Source of the DNA: Bacteroidales bacterium | GTDB taxonomy: Bacteria > Bacteroidota > Bacteroidia > Bacteroidales > UBA7960 | Direction of reading: 5' to 3' | DNA: 21,610 bases | Assembly: GCA_007124575.1 (NCBI GenBank) | Contig: SLEW01000247.1 | Span: forward strand, 1 to 21,610 | Part shown: one piece after another, positions 8,068 to 16,068 of the stretch | How positions within the stretch are numbered: position 1 is the stretch's first letter | Layout: each line of letters starts with the position of its first letter | Notes under the pieces: generated by a model | Databases searched by the model: none | The model's input: only the letters and a program-made list of their open reading frames with translations | Told to the model about the DNA's origin: nothing | Position numbers and translations under genes: made by a program

Positions 8068-8738
8068 GCTTCCTCCATGAGCTTGCCCCCTTCGCACTTG
8101 AATATTCTCGCAGGAAACCTGCTAAAAAGTGTGTAATCATGTGTGGCCATGATCACCGCTCGCCCGGTGGTGCTGATTTCATACATCAGCTCCATGATGC
8201 CCTCACTGGTTTCAGGGTCGAGATTTCCGGTGGGTTCATCAGCAAGGATCACATCCGGGTCGTTGATCAGTGCCCTGGCAATCACCACACGCTGCTGTTC
8301 TCCACCGGAAAGCTCATGAGGCATCTTAAACGATTTAGTGCCCAGGCCTACCTTTTCCAACACATCTGTCATTCTCTCTTCCATGGCGATCTTGTCACGC
8401 CACCCTGTTGCGCGCATTACAAAAAACAGGTTTTCACGCACAGAACGGTCGCTCAGCAACTGAAAATCCTGAAACACGATCCCGATCTTACGCCTGAGAA
8501 AAGGGATCTCCTTGTCTTTGATGCCCATCAGCTCTGTGCCGGCAACCCTGCCATAACCATCCGTCATGGGAAGATCGGCGTACAAAATCTTCAATAAGCT
8601 GCTTTTCCCGGAACCAGTGCGGCCAATAAGATAGCAAAACTGACCCCTGTCGATAGAAAAAGACACATTCGACAATACCAGGATATTTTTCTGAAATACC
8701 GATACGTCTTTAAGTTCTATGATCGTGTCAAATGCCAT
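8034..8738 (-). CDS. ftsE: FtsE-like ABC transporter ATP-binding protein
   Basis: A 234-residue stand-alone nucleotide-binding domain with all ABC motifs: Walker A GRTGSGKS (39-46), Q-loop Gln90 in VFQDFQLL, signature LSGGEQQR (143-150), Walker B VILADEPTGNLD with Glu168, and H-loop His200 in ATHDY. Its length and motif wording match FtsE, the cytoplasmic ATPase partner of FtsX, which controls peptidoglycan hydrolases at division. LolD and MacB-type ATPases are the main alternatives, but they are usually encoded next to their permease. No permease gene lies adjacent here, as is common for ftsE in Bacteroidota. It is the last gene of the minus-strand run tricorn, M3 peptidase, ATPase, and follows the peptidase stop by 68 bp. 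The 3' end overlaps the glycosyltransferase gene tail-to-tail. Confidence 0.82.
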   Translation of the reverse strand: MAFDTIIELKDVSVFQKNILVLSNVSFSIDRGQFCYLIGRTGSGKSSLLKILYADLPMTDGYGRVAGTELMGIKDKEIPFLRRKIGIVFQDFQLLSDRSVRENLFFVMRATGWRDKIAMEERMTDVLEKVGLGTKSFKMPHELSGGEQQRVVIARALINDPDVILADEPTGNLDPETSEGIMELMYEISTTGRAVIMATHDYTLFSRFPARIFKCEGGKLMEEAYSVAESKNLS

Positions 8739-8764
8739 AGGTTTAGAATTTATTCATACCAAGA

Positions 8765-8785
8765 GCCAACTGCTAACAGCCAAGA
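8765..8785 (+). repeat. Three-unit relative of the heptamer array
   Basis: Three contiguous heptamers, GCCAACT, GCTAACA and GCCAAGA, follow the same 7-bp period and GCYAA core as the array at 5299-5368. They lie in the 68-bp gap between the M3 peptidase stop and the ABC ATPase start, on the leader side of the ATPase gene. The copy is short and degenerate, so its relation to the longer array is a pattern-based judgement. Confidence 0.6.
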
Positions 8786-8806
8786 CTACTTCTTATCATC
8801 TGCTTT

Positions 8807-10921
8807 TTATTTCAACCCGCTGCGGCGCAAAAACGGCTCAATCTCCGGCTCATGGCCACGGAACTTCACATAGGCATCCATGCCGTCCCTCATGGCGTTT
8901 TCAGCGAGGATATATTTACGGAAGCGCTGTGCCAGCTCCTGGTTAAACAGGTCGCCTGATTCCAGGAAAGCCTGGTATGCATCGGCATCCAGCACGCCCG
9001 CCCAGCGGTACACATAGTATCCGGCAGCATAACCGGTACCGAAGATGTGACCGAAATAGGTTGTACGGTAGCGGGGCTTGATCTCAGGGATAAGTCCCAT
9101 AGTATTCAGCGACTCGTCTTCAAAGGCGCGCACGTCGATTTCCTCACCGTGCCCGGCAGTATGCCAGTCCATGTCAAGGATGGCGGCAGCTATGTATTCG
9201 GTATTGATGAAGCCCTGGTTAAAAAACTCTGCGTTGCGCATGCGCTGATGCAACTCTTCCGGCATGGGCTCACCGGTTTCATAATGGAGCGCATATTCTT
9301 TCATGAAGTCAGGATGAGCAGCGAAGTTCTCCAGCATCTGTGATGGCAGTTCCACGAAATCTCTTGGCACACTGCGGCTTGTCCTTCTGTAGCGGCCGTC
9401 TGCAAAGAAATTATGCAGGGCATGGCCGAACTCATGGAAATAGGTTGTTGTCTCGTCCCATGTGAGCAGTGCAGGTTTTCCACCTGAGGGACGGGTGAAG
9501 TTCATCACGATGTTCACGATGGGATAGATTTTCTCCCCATCTTCATAAGCACCTGTGCGATAAGTGCCGCACCACGCGCCACCTCTCTTGCCAGACCTCG
9601 GATGCGGGTCAATAAACAGGACGCCAAGGTGGCTTCCGTCATGGTCAAATACCTCAAATACTTCTACTTCTTCATGATAAACGGGCACGTCAGGGCGCTC
9701 CTCGAAAGTCAGGCCAAAAAGTTTATTGGCCAACAGGAAATTTCCTTCGCGGACATTCTCGATAGGGAAGTATGGCTGCAATTCAGCATCCTGAAGGTCA
9801 AACTTTTCTTCCCTCAGGATCTCTGCATAATACCACCAGTCCCAGGGCTCGAGCTGGAAGTCGCCACCTTCACGGTCGATGATGGCCTGCATCTCGTCAC
9901 GTTCTTCCTTGGCAAGAGCCAGTGACGGCTCCCAGATCTCATAAAGGAAGTCATACACGTTTTTCGGGGTTTCGGACATCTGTATCGCGGTGAAATATTC
10001 AGCATAGTTGTCATATCCAAGCATCCTGGCCATCTCCAGACGCAGTTGCATCAGCTCGGCAAACAAGTCTTTGTTGTCATGTTCATTGTCATTGTCGCCG
10101 CGCATAAAGTATGCAGTGAACACCTTTTCGCGAAGATCTCTTCTTTCAGAGTAGCGAAGGAAGGGGATCCAGCTTGGGTTATGCAGGGTAACGATGCCCG
10201 GGGCATCCACACCAGCACTTTCCGCAGCATCAGCTGCTGCTGAGCGTACACTGTTGGGCAGCCCGGCCATGTCTTCCTCGGTCTCCAGCTTCAGCTGGAA
10301 GGCATTGGTTTCAGCAAGTTGGTTCTCGCCAAGCTGCAGAGACAACATGGACATCCTTTCATTCAGCTCGCCAAACTTTTCGCGATCCTCTTCAGGCAAC
10401 GCAGCACCGCTGCGCTCGAAGTCACGATAGTACATCTCTGCCACGCGCATCTGCTCACGGTCGAGACCCATCTCATGACGGCTCTCATAGACAGTGGCAA
10501 TGCGTGCAAAGAGGTCCTCATTCATACGGATGGAGTTGCTGTGAGCCGAAAACATGGGTGTGGTCTCACGGGCAATCTCCTGCAGGCGATCATTTGTTTC
10601 AGCGCTGCGCAGTCCTCCAAAAACAGGACTTACCCTGCGCAAAAGGCCACCAGACTGATCATAGGCCACGATGGTGTTTTCAAAAGTGGGATCCTCCGGA
10701 TTATTTACGATAGCATCAATCTCTTCCTGCTGCTGACGAATACCTTCCTCTATGGCAGGCAAAAAGTGTTCATCATCAATACGATCAAAAGGGGGCGCAT
10801 CAAAAGGTGTATCATACTCCTCAAGGAAGGGGTTGCCGGCAAGGTCTCCCTCCGCAGGCCCCTGCTGGCATCCAGACATCATCATCATAACAGGAATCAT
10901 TAAAAAAAACAGACGTTTCAT
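8807..10921 (-). CDS. dcp: Dcp-like peptidyl-dipeptidase (M3 family) lipoprotein
   Basis: A 704-residue zinc metallopeptidase of family M3; such enzymes remove C-terminal dipeptides or cut short oligopeptides. The zinc site is HEFGH (His496, Glu497, His500), with the third ligand Glu524 in DFVELPSQ. The family substrate-binding Tyr segment HIFGTGYAAGYYVY is present near the C-terminus. Length and layout match Dcp. Unlike cytoplasmic E. coli Dcp, this one begins with a lipoprotein signal (MKRLFFLMIPVMMMMSGC, Cys18), so it should be anchored in an envelope membrane facing the periplasm or outside. That is common for Bacteroidota homologues. It lies 123 bp downstream of the tricorn-type gene on the same strand. 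A joint role in digesting peptides released by the tricorn protease is plausible. Confidence 0.93.
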   Translation of the reverse strand: MKRLFFLMIPVMMMMSGCQQGPAEGDLAGNPFLEEYDTPFDAPPFDRIDDEHFLPAIEEGIRQQQEEIDAIVNNPEDPTFENTIVAYDQSGGLLRRVSPVFGGLRSAETNDRLQEIARETTPMFSAHSNSIRMNEDLFARIATVYESRHEMGLDREQMRVAEMYYRDFERSGAALPEEDREKFGELNERMSMLSLQLGENQLAETNAFQLKLETEEDMAGLPNSVRSAAADAAESAGVDAPGIVTLHNPSWIPFLRYSERRDLREKVFTAYFMRGDNDNEHDNKDLFAELMQLRLEMARMLGYDNYAEYFTAIQMSETPKNVYDFLYEIWEPSLALAKEERDEMQAIIDREGGDFQLEPWDWWYYAEILREEKFDLQDAELQPYFPIENVREGNFLLANKLFGLTFEERPDVPVYHEEVEVFEVFDHDGSHLGVLFIDPHPRSGKRGGAWCGTYRTGAYEDGEKIYPIVNIVMNFTRPSGGKPALLTWDETTTYFHEFGHALHNFFADGRYRRTSRSVPRDFVELPSQMLENFAAHPDFMKEYALHYETGEPMPEELHQRMRNAEFFNQGFINTEYIAAAILDMDWHTAGHGEEIDVRAFEDESLNTMGLIPEIKPRYRTTYFGHIFGTGYAAGYYVYRWAGVLDADAYQAFLESGDLFNQELAQRFRKYILAENAMRDGMDAYVKFRGHEPEIEPFLRRSGLK

Positions 10922-11044
10922 AGTTTTAGTGAGTTATTGTTTATACTAAGTTGTTTAGAGCGAACGCATATTAAAAACAGCTGATTGTGACTCTGGCTTC
11001 ATTGCCATAAAATCGCATCAAAGATAAGAGATTTTTATTCGTGA

Positions 11045-14000
11045 TTATTCTCTTTCCGGTCGTTTCCATCGTACAGGAGGTTCCGGCTCAGATTGTAATT
11101 CTATCGCTTCGGTTTCGAGTAGTTTCAGCGCTTCTTCAACGGCTGTCTCGAGTTGCGGGTCACGTCCCCGGATGACCATTTCAGGGATTTGTTCCACTTT
11201 GATATCAGGTGCCACGCCCTCGGCTTCTACTGCCCACTCTCCGTCGGTATCAAAGAAGCCTCCGCGAGGGGCCATCATCCGGCCACCATCGATAAATGAA
11301 GGAGTATCCCATATGCCTACGAGTCCTCCCCATGTGGTGGTGCCGATCAGGGGTCCGAGATCATCCTTGCGGAACATGTAAGGCAGGAGGTCTCCTCCTG
11401 ATCCGGCTCTCTCGTTAATAAGCATCACCTTGGGTCCCCAGATGCCCGCCATGGGTGTGGTAAAAGGCTTTCTGTCAGCAGCCCTGGAGTTAAAGTAACC
11501 ATAAAGCTCCCTTGACATGATATCTACCATGTAGTCGGCCGCAGACCCTCCTCCGTTGTTACGCTCATCGATCACTGCGCCACGCTTATCCTGCTGTGCA
11601 AAATAATAGCGGTTAAAAAACTGATATCCCCATCCGCTTGTGTTTGGAACATACACGTATGCGAGCTGCCCATCTGAAAGCTCGTCCACACGCCTGCGGT
11701 TGCCTTCCACCCAGTCCATCATACGCAGTTGATATTCACTGGCCACAGGCACCAGGGTGACAATGCGGCTGCCCTCCATGTCAGGACTGTCATTGACACG
11801 GATCTTTGTATGTCTGTTGGTGGTTCCCTCAAAAAAGCTGTAAAGGTTTTGTGCCGGATCAACGGGTTTCCCGTTTACCTCAAGCAGATAATCCCCTTCA
11901 CGCACATCAATACCAGGCTGGGCCAGCGGTGCGCGCAAGGTTGGGTTCCAGTCTTCACCATCATAAATTTTATGGATGCGTACATGACCATCTTCAATCA
12001 CATAGTCGGCTCCAAGAAGACCCACAGGCACCCTGTCAACATCCGGCATGTCGCCACCACCTATGTAGGAGTGGCCCACAGCGACCTCACCTCCCATGAT
12101 GCCTATCACATAGTTCAGATCCGTACGATGCCTTACATGGTCTACCCATGGACGGTACCAGTCATAGATATCATCCCACGGAGCACCATGCACATTATCC
12201 ACATAGAGGAAGTCACGCTGAAGGCGCCAACCTTCTTTAAACATCTGCCGCCATTCTGCTTCAGGCTCTATGCGCATCCGCATGTTACTGACTGCTTCCA
12301 GTCTTCCATCCCCCACACTTGAGCTGCCACCGGCAGCATCTACGATACCCCATGTGCTGCCGCTGCGGTAAAGCAATGACGACCTGTCATGCGAAACAAC
12401 CAGGCTGTTCATTCTTTCCATGAAAGGCATGGCCTCAGCAGCATCAAAGTCGAAGCGGTGCAATGTAAACCCGGGTTGGTAGGGCACATTCTCAGAATAG
12501 AACACAAAGCCTTCCGGTCCGGGGTAAAGCGAGAGATATTCACGTGCAGGCACCGGGGCGGCTACGATTCGTTTCATCAGGCCATCTGTATCAATTCTGA
12601 TCTGGTCATTATCGTTTTCCTCATCGCTCACCTCTTCTTCGGCATCCCCTGAGGGTTCTTCATCACTCTTGGGAAGGAAGGGGGATATCCCGTCTTCCGC
12701 CAGCACCATCACATAAAGGGAACGTGTCACGGGGCTGTCATACGCGCTCATGTCGAGCCATCCGGTATTGGGGCCATAATCGGTACTGGCAAGGAAGTAA
12801 AGGTAGTCTCCCGACTCACACCATACCGGAGTGATGGCGTCAGCCATGCCATCGGTGGCCTGGATGCGCTCACCTGTTTCGACGTTATACAATACGATTG
12901 CCTTAAACATGTTATCCAGGGTATGGGCATAAGCGATCCAGCGGCTGTCAGGCGACCATACGGGGTTCATCGTGCGCTCGGGACGCACATAGGCGTCGGT
13001 ATCCACATGTGTCACCTCACCCGACTCCACATCCACATGGTAGAGGTTCAGGTGTGTGTCAGTATAGGCGATATACTTTCCGTCGGGCGACCATGCCGGA
13101 CGATAGAAGAAAGATGGATCCGGCAGGCTGATGCGGGTTGGTTCCTCCAACGCCTCCTGGTCACGGATAAAAAGTTCATATTCACCACTTTCATCTGAAA
13201 ACCAGGCAATATGGCTTCCATCGGGCGACCAAACCGGAAAGCGGGCTGCCACGCCGGGGCTGTCTGATATGTTTCTTGGGCTGCCATGTTCACGAGGAAC
13301 AGTAAAAATATCGCCGCGATACTCGAAAAGGGCCCGCTGGCCTGTTGGAGAAAGGCCGGGGTTCTGAAGGCGACCGGGGCTAATATCATGCCAACGGTCA
13401 CGTGCCCAATGAAAGTCGCCCCGCACATGGATAACCAGCTGCTCTCTCTCACCACTCTCCGGGTCGAGAAGATGCAAAAAGCCGCCCTTCTCATAGATAA
13501 TGACATCACCATCCGTATCTATATTCTTCACATCGAAGTCCACATGGTACGTTTCCTGCTTTAAATCCTGTGTTTCAATATCGAAAGACCAGATGTTGGC
13601 AGCATAGTCACGCTCAGAGATAAAAAACACCTTGCTGCCTAGCCAGATCGGATTCATATGCCTTTCACCGTCTTCCTGGGGTGTGGTCATCAGGCTGAAG
13701 TCTTCCATGTCCACGATCCAAATGGGCTTAGCCTGACCGGCACGATAGTTTCGCCATTCCGGGTCTGTAAAACCTACTTCCTGATAGGCAATGTGTTTGC
13801 CATCATCTGATAATCTCCCATTAACTGCTCTTGGGATGGGAAGGGGTTCCGGGGTGCCGCCGTCTCGATGAACGGTAAAGAACTGTGATTCGCGTGTTTG
13901 TACACCGTAACGCCCAGAGGTGAATAACACATGTTCGCCGTCGGGGGTCCATCCCTGAACCTGATCAGAAGCAGAGTGCCAGGTGAGCCGCCTGGGCTGC

Positions 14001-14293
14001 CCTCCTTCTACCGGCATCACATATACGTCATTGTTACCGCCGTCATACTGTGCGGTAAAAGCCAGCATGCTTCCATCGGGAGAAATGTGAGGTTGGCTCT
14101 CCGCGCCCTCATTGCTGGTCAGACGCCGGGCCTCGCCACCATCACGATCCGTGATCCAGAGGTCATTGGCATACATGAACACGATATGCTGGTCGCTCAT
14201 AGCTGGCTGACGCAGCAGCATAGTTCCCTCTGATGCGTATGCTCCCAAAGCCAGGAACCAAAAGGCCACGGTGATAAGAAAATGTTTTTGCAT
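11045..14293 (-). CDS. tri: Secreted tricorn-type protease (S41 family, beta-propeller plus PDZ)
   Basis: A 1082-residue protein with an N-terminal signal peptide (about 1-20, cut near AYA-SE). Two beta-propellers follow, rich in SPDG and WSPDG repeats (about 40-330 and 330-680). An acidic linker (around 540-565) lies in the second. Then come the tricorn core domain, a PDZ domain (about 775-850) and a C-terminal S41 protease domain. Tricorn proteases degrade peptides to short fragments. NERAGSGGDLLPYMF carries the nucleophile Ser965, and VEAEGVAPDI carries Glu1023; both numbers coincide with the Thermoplasma enzyme. His741 in GEVAVGHSYIGGGD matches the tetrad His, but the Ser that normally precedes it appears to be Gly740. 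The protein is probably exported to the periplasm. It heads the minus-strand run with the M3 peptidase, which could act on its products. Confidence 0.92.
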   Translation of the reverse strand: MQKHFLITVAFWFLALGAYASEGTMLLRQPAMSDQHIVFMYANDLWITDRDGGEARRLTSNEGAESQPHISPDGSMLAFTAQYDGGNNDVYVMPVEGGQPRRLTWHSASDQVQGWTPDGEHVLFTSGRYGVQTRESQFFTVHRDGGTPEPLPIPRAVNGRLSDDGKHIAYQEVGFTDPEWRNYRAGQAKPIWIVDMEDFSLMTTPQEDGERHMNPIWLGSKVFFISERDYAANIWSFDIETQDLKQETYHVDFDVKNIDTDGDVIIYEKGGFLHLLDPESGEREQLVIHVRGDFHWARDRWHDISPGRLQNPGLSPTGQRALFEYRGDIFTVPREHGSPRNISDSPGVAARFPVWSPDGSHIAWFSDESGEYELFIRDQEALEEPTRISLPDPSFFYRPAWSPDGKYIAYTDTHLNLYHVDVESGEVTHVDTDAYVRPERTMNPVWSPDSRWIAYAHTLDNMFKAIVLYNVETGERIQATDGMADAITPVWCESGDYLYFLASTDYGPNTGWLDMSAYDSPVTRSLYVMVLAEDGISPFLPKSDEEPSGDAEEEVSDEENDNDQIRIDTDGLMKRIVAAPVPAREYLSLYPGPEGFVFYSENVPYQPGFTLHRFDFDAAEAMPFMERMNSLVVSHDRSSLLYRSGSTWGIVDAAGGSSSVGDGRLEAVSNMRMRIEPEAEWRQMFKEGWRLQRDFLYVDNVHGAPWDDIYDWYRPWVDHVRHRTDLNYVIGIMGGEVAVGHSYIGGGDMPDVDRVPVGLLGADYVIEDGHVRIHKIYDGEDWNPTLRAPLAQPGIDVREGDYLLEVNGKPVDPAQNLYSFFEGTTNRHTKIRVNDSPDMEGSRIVTLVPVASEYQLRMMDWVEGNRRRVDELSDGQLAYVYVPNTSGWGYQFFNRYYFAQQDKRGAVIDERNNGGGSAADYMVDIMSRELYGYFNSRAADRKPFTTPMAGIWGPKVMLINERAGSGGDLLPYMFRKDDLGPLIGTTTWGGLVGIWDTPSFIDGGRMMAPRGGFFDTDGEWAVEAEGVAPDIKVEQIPEMVIRGRDPQLETAVEEALKLLETEAIELQSEPEPPVRWKRPERE

Positions 14294-14539
14294 AATTCTG
14301 TTTTTTTTATGGTTGTAAAGAAGATAATTGACGTGTATAAAAACATGTAACAGCGCTGATCAATCCTGGTGAGGCCAGAATCCTCCTGTAAAAAACAACA
14401 ATATGGTTTTTTTCTTGTATCACGGGACAATCAGACTGAGAGGGGGTTAAAGATACAGCAAAAATCAGCATCCTGCCAAAGAAATTTTGTAGTTTTGATC
14501 CCTGATGAATCGAACATGAACCTTATATCTTGTGACACA

Positions 14540-16054
14540 ATGAAAAAAATTTTCTTTTTTCCGGTATTTGCATTGATTTCTCTAACGGTTGTCGCGCAAC
14601 ATGATAATTACGGGCAGAATGACCGCGATGTACTTATTAAAGCCCTGCATGCTGTTTCTGAAGATGACATTTCTGATTGGATGCATACGATGATATCTCC
14701 GGAGATGAGGGGAAGACTGGCCGGAGATGAAGGCTATGATATGGCAGCTGAGTGGGCAGCCGGAAAGTTTGAAGAATGGGGGCTGGATCCTTTTTTTCCT
14801 GAAAAGGGCTATTTCCAGGAGTTTGATCAACCCTATACGCTTATTAAGGATAAAGGAAAGCTGGCGATGCATGTTGCGGTAGATGAGGGAGACACCATAA
14901 CCAAGACCTATCGCTATGGCGACGACTACTGGCCATGGGGCATCTCCGGCAGCGGAGAGGTCACCGCGGAAGTCGTTTATGCCGGACACGGCATCTCGGC
15001 ACCAGAGCTCGGATATGATGATTATGCTGAGGTGGATGTGGAAGGCAAGATCGTGATCACTGAGCTGGGTATACCCTACGATGGCGACGATCCTGACAGC
15101 CTCGCTATGTGGCAACCTTATGTGGACCACTCCAACAAGGTGAAGTTTGCCCTGGAAAACGGCGCCGTTGGATTGATCTTTGCTTACCACGTTGCCAGTC
15201 CAAGGCCTACCGCCGATCCTGACTTTATCTTCCTGGCAGCCACAGACGAAGTGGTTAAAGATTTCCTTGCAGGAACTGGCAGGGAGCTCTCCGTGGTCAG
15301 AGAAAACATCCGTAACACATTGACACCCCACTCCTTCCCTACCGGCAAAAAGGCTACCCTGGCACTGACATCAGAATATTATCCTGACGGCAAGACCTCC
15401 AACGTGGTGGCTATGATTGAGGGTTCTGATCCGGAGCTTAAAGATGAGTTCCTGATCGTGGGCGCACATCTCGACCACCTCGGGATGATGCCTGTCCTTT
15501 TTCCGGGCGCGCTGGACAATGCTTCAGGCAGTGCCCTGGCACTCGGCATAGCCAAAGCCCTGGCCACATCGGAGGCAGAACTGAAAAGAACAGTGATCAT
15601 CCTGCTTTTTGGTGCCGAAGAGGTTGGCCTGGTGGGGGCGCGCCAGTTTGTGGAACGCTTCCCTCACCCTCAGGAGCAAATCAAAATGATGGTAAACCTG
15701 GATATGGTTGGTCGTGGTGACAGCTTTTTTGCCTGGACCGCTGAGCCGTGGGATGAGCTGCTGGAGGTGATGGAGCGCAACAACGACCGTTGGGTACACC
15801 GGCATTTCCAGACACGAAGCAATCCGTGGCAGATGCCCCTGCGTCCCCGTACCGACGGCATGGTGTTTTACATGGCACAGATCCCTGCCGTAACATTCGG
15901 CACCCGGGGCGCTGAGACCAGGGCATTATACCACGTTCCGGAAGACGACATGCGGCAGATCGATATCGAGATCATGCGAGACGTGGTCAAGGTGCTTACC
16001 ATGAGCCTCATCGATCTGGGCAACATGGATACCATTGAACTCGATACCCCTTGA
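14540..16054 (+). CDS. Secreted M28 metallopeptidase with PA-like domain
   Basis: The ATG at 14540 gives a 504-residue protein beginning with a clear signal peptide (MKKIFFFPVFALISLTVVAQ). Longer frames from 14369 or 14516 add residues that would bury the signal, so they are rejected. Residues of about 130-250 look like a protease-associated insert (YAGHGISAPELGYDDYA, GKIVI, NGAVGLIFAYH). The C-terminal M28 domain has all five dinuclear-zinc ligands: His310 (GAHLDHLG), Asp326 (LDNASG), Glu361 with the catalytic Glu360 (GAEEVGLVG), Asp388 (NLDMVGR) and His465 (LYHVPEDD). M28 enzymes of this layout are aminopeptidases or carboxypeptidases acting outside the cytoplasm. The gene is divergent from the tricorn-type gene across a 246-bp spacer. 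It ends only 14 bp before dmsA, so read-through into the reductase operon is likely. Substrate specificity is unknown. Confidence 0.9.
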   Translation: MKKIFFFPVFALISLTVVAQHDNYGQNDRDVLIKALHAVSEDDISDWMHTMISPEMRGRLAGDEGYDMAAEWAAGKFEEWGLDPFFPEKGYFQEFDQPYTLIKDKGKLAMHVAVDEGDTITKTYRYGDDYWPWGISGSGEVTAEVVYAGHGISAPELGYDDYAEVDVEGKIVITELGIPYDGDDPDSLAMWQPYVDHSNKVKFALENGAVGLIFAYHVASPRPTADPDFIFLAATDEVVKDFLAGTGRELSVVRENIRNTLTPHSFPTGKKATLALTSEYYPDGKTSNVVAMIEGSDPELKDEFLIVGAHLDHLGMMPVLFPGALDNASGSALALGIAKALATSEAELKRTVIILLFGAEEVGLVGARQFVERFPHPQEQIKMMVNLDMVGRGDSFFAWTAEPWDELLEVMERNNDRWVHRHFQTRSNPWQMPLRPRTDGMVFYMAQIPAVTFGTRGAETRALYHVPEDDMRQIDIEIMRDVVKVLTMSLIDLGNMDTIELDTP

Positions 16055-16068
16055 ATCCCTGATATCCC

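Noticed and set aside
10319..10903. 194-residue open frame on the plus strand
   Set aside because: Antisense to the M3 peptidase gene, which has complete catalytic motifs.
11019..11026. Minus-strand TATCTTTG (-7-like) between the tricorn-type gene and the M3 peptidase gene
   Set aside because: No -33 element at the right distance; kept only as a weak possibility.
11729..12322. 197-residue open frame on the plus strand
   Set aside because: It is antisense to the tricorn-type gene, has no family resemblance and a composition typical of a reverse-strand shadow.
14490..14497. TAGTTTTG, a match to the Bacteroidota -7 element TAnnTTTG, 42 nt before the M28 start
   Set aside because: No TTTG or TTG -33 element lies at the expected distance, and such 6-base matches are expected by chance several times in this window.
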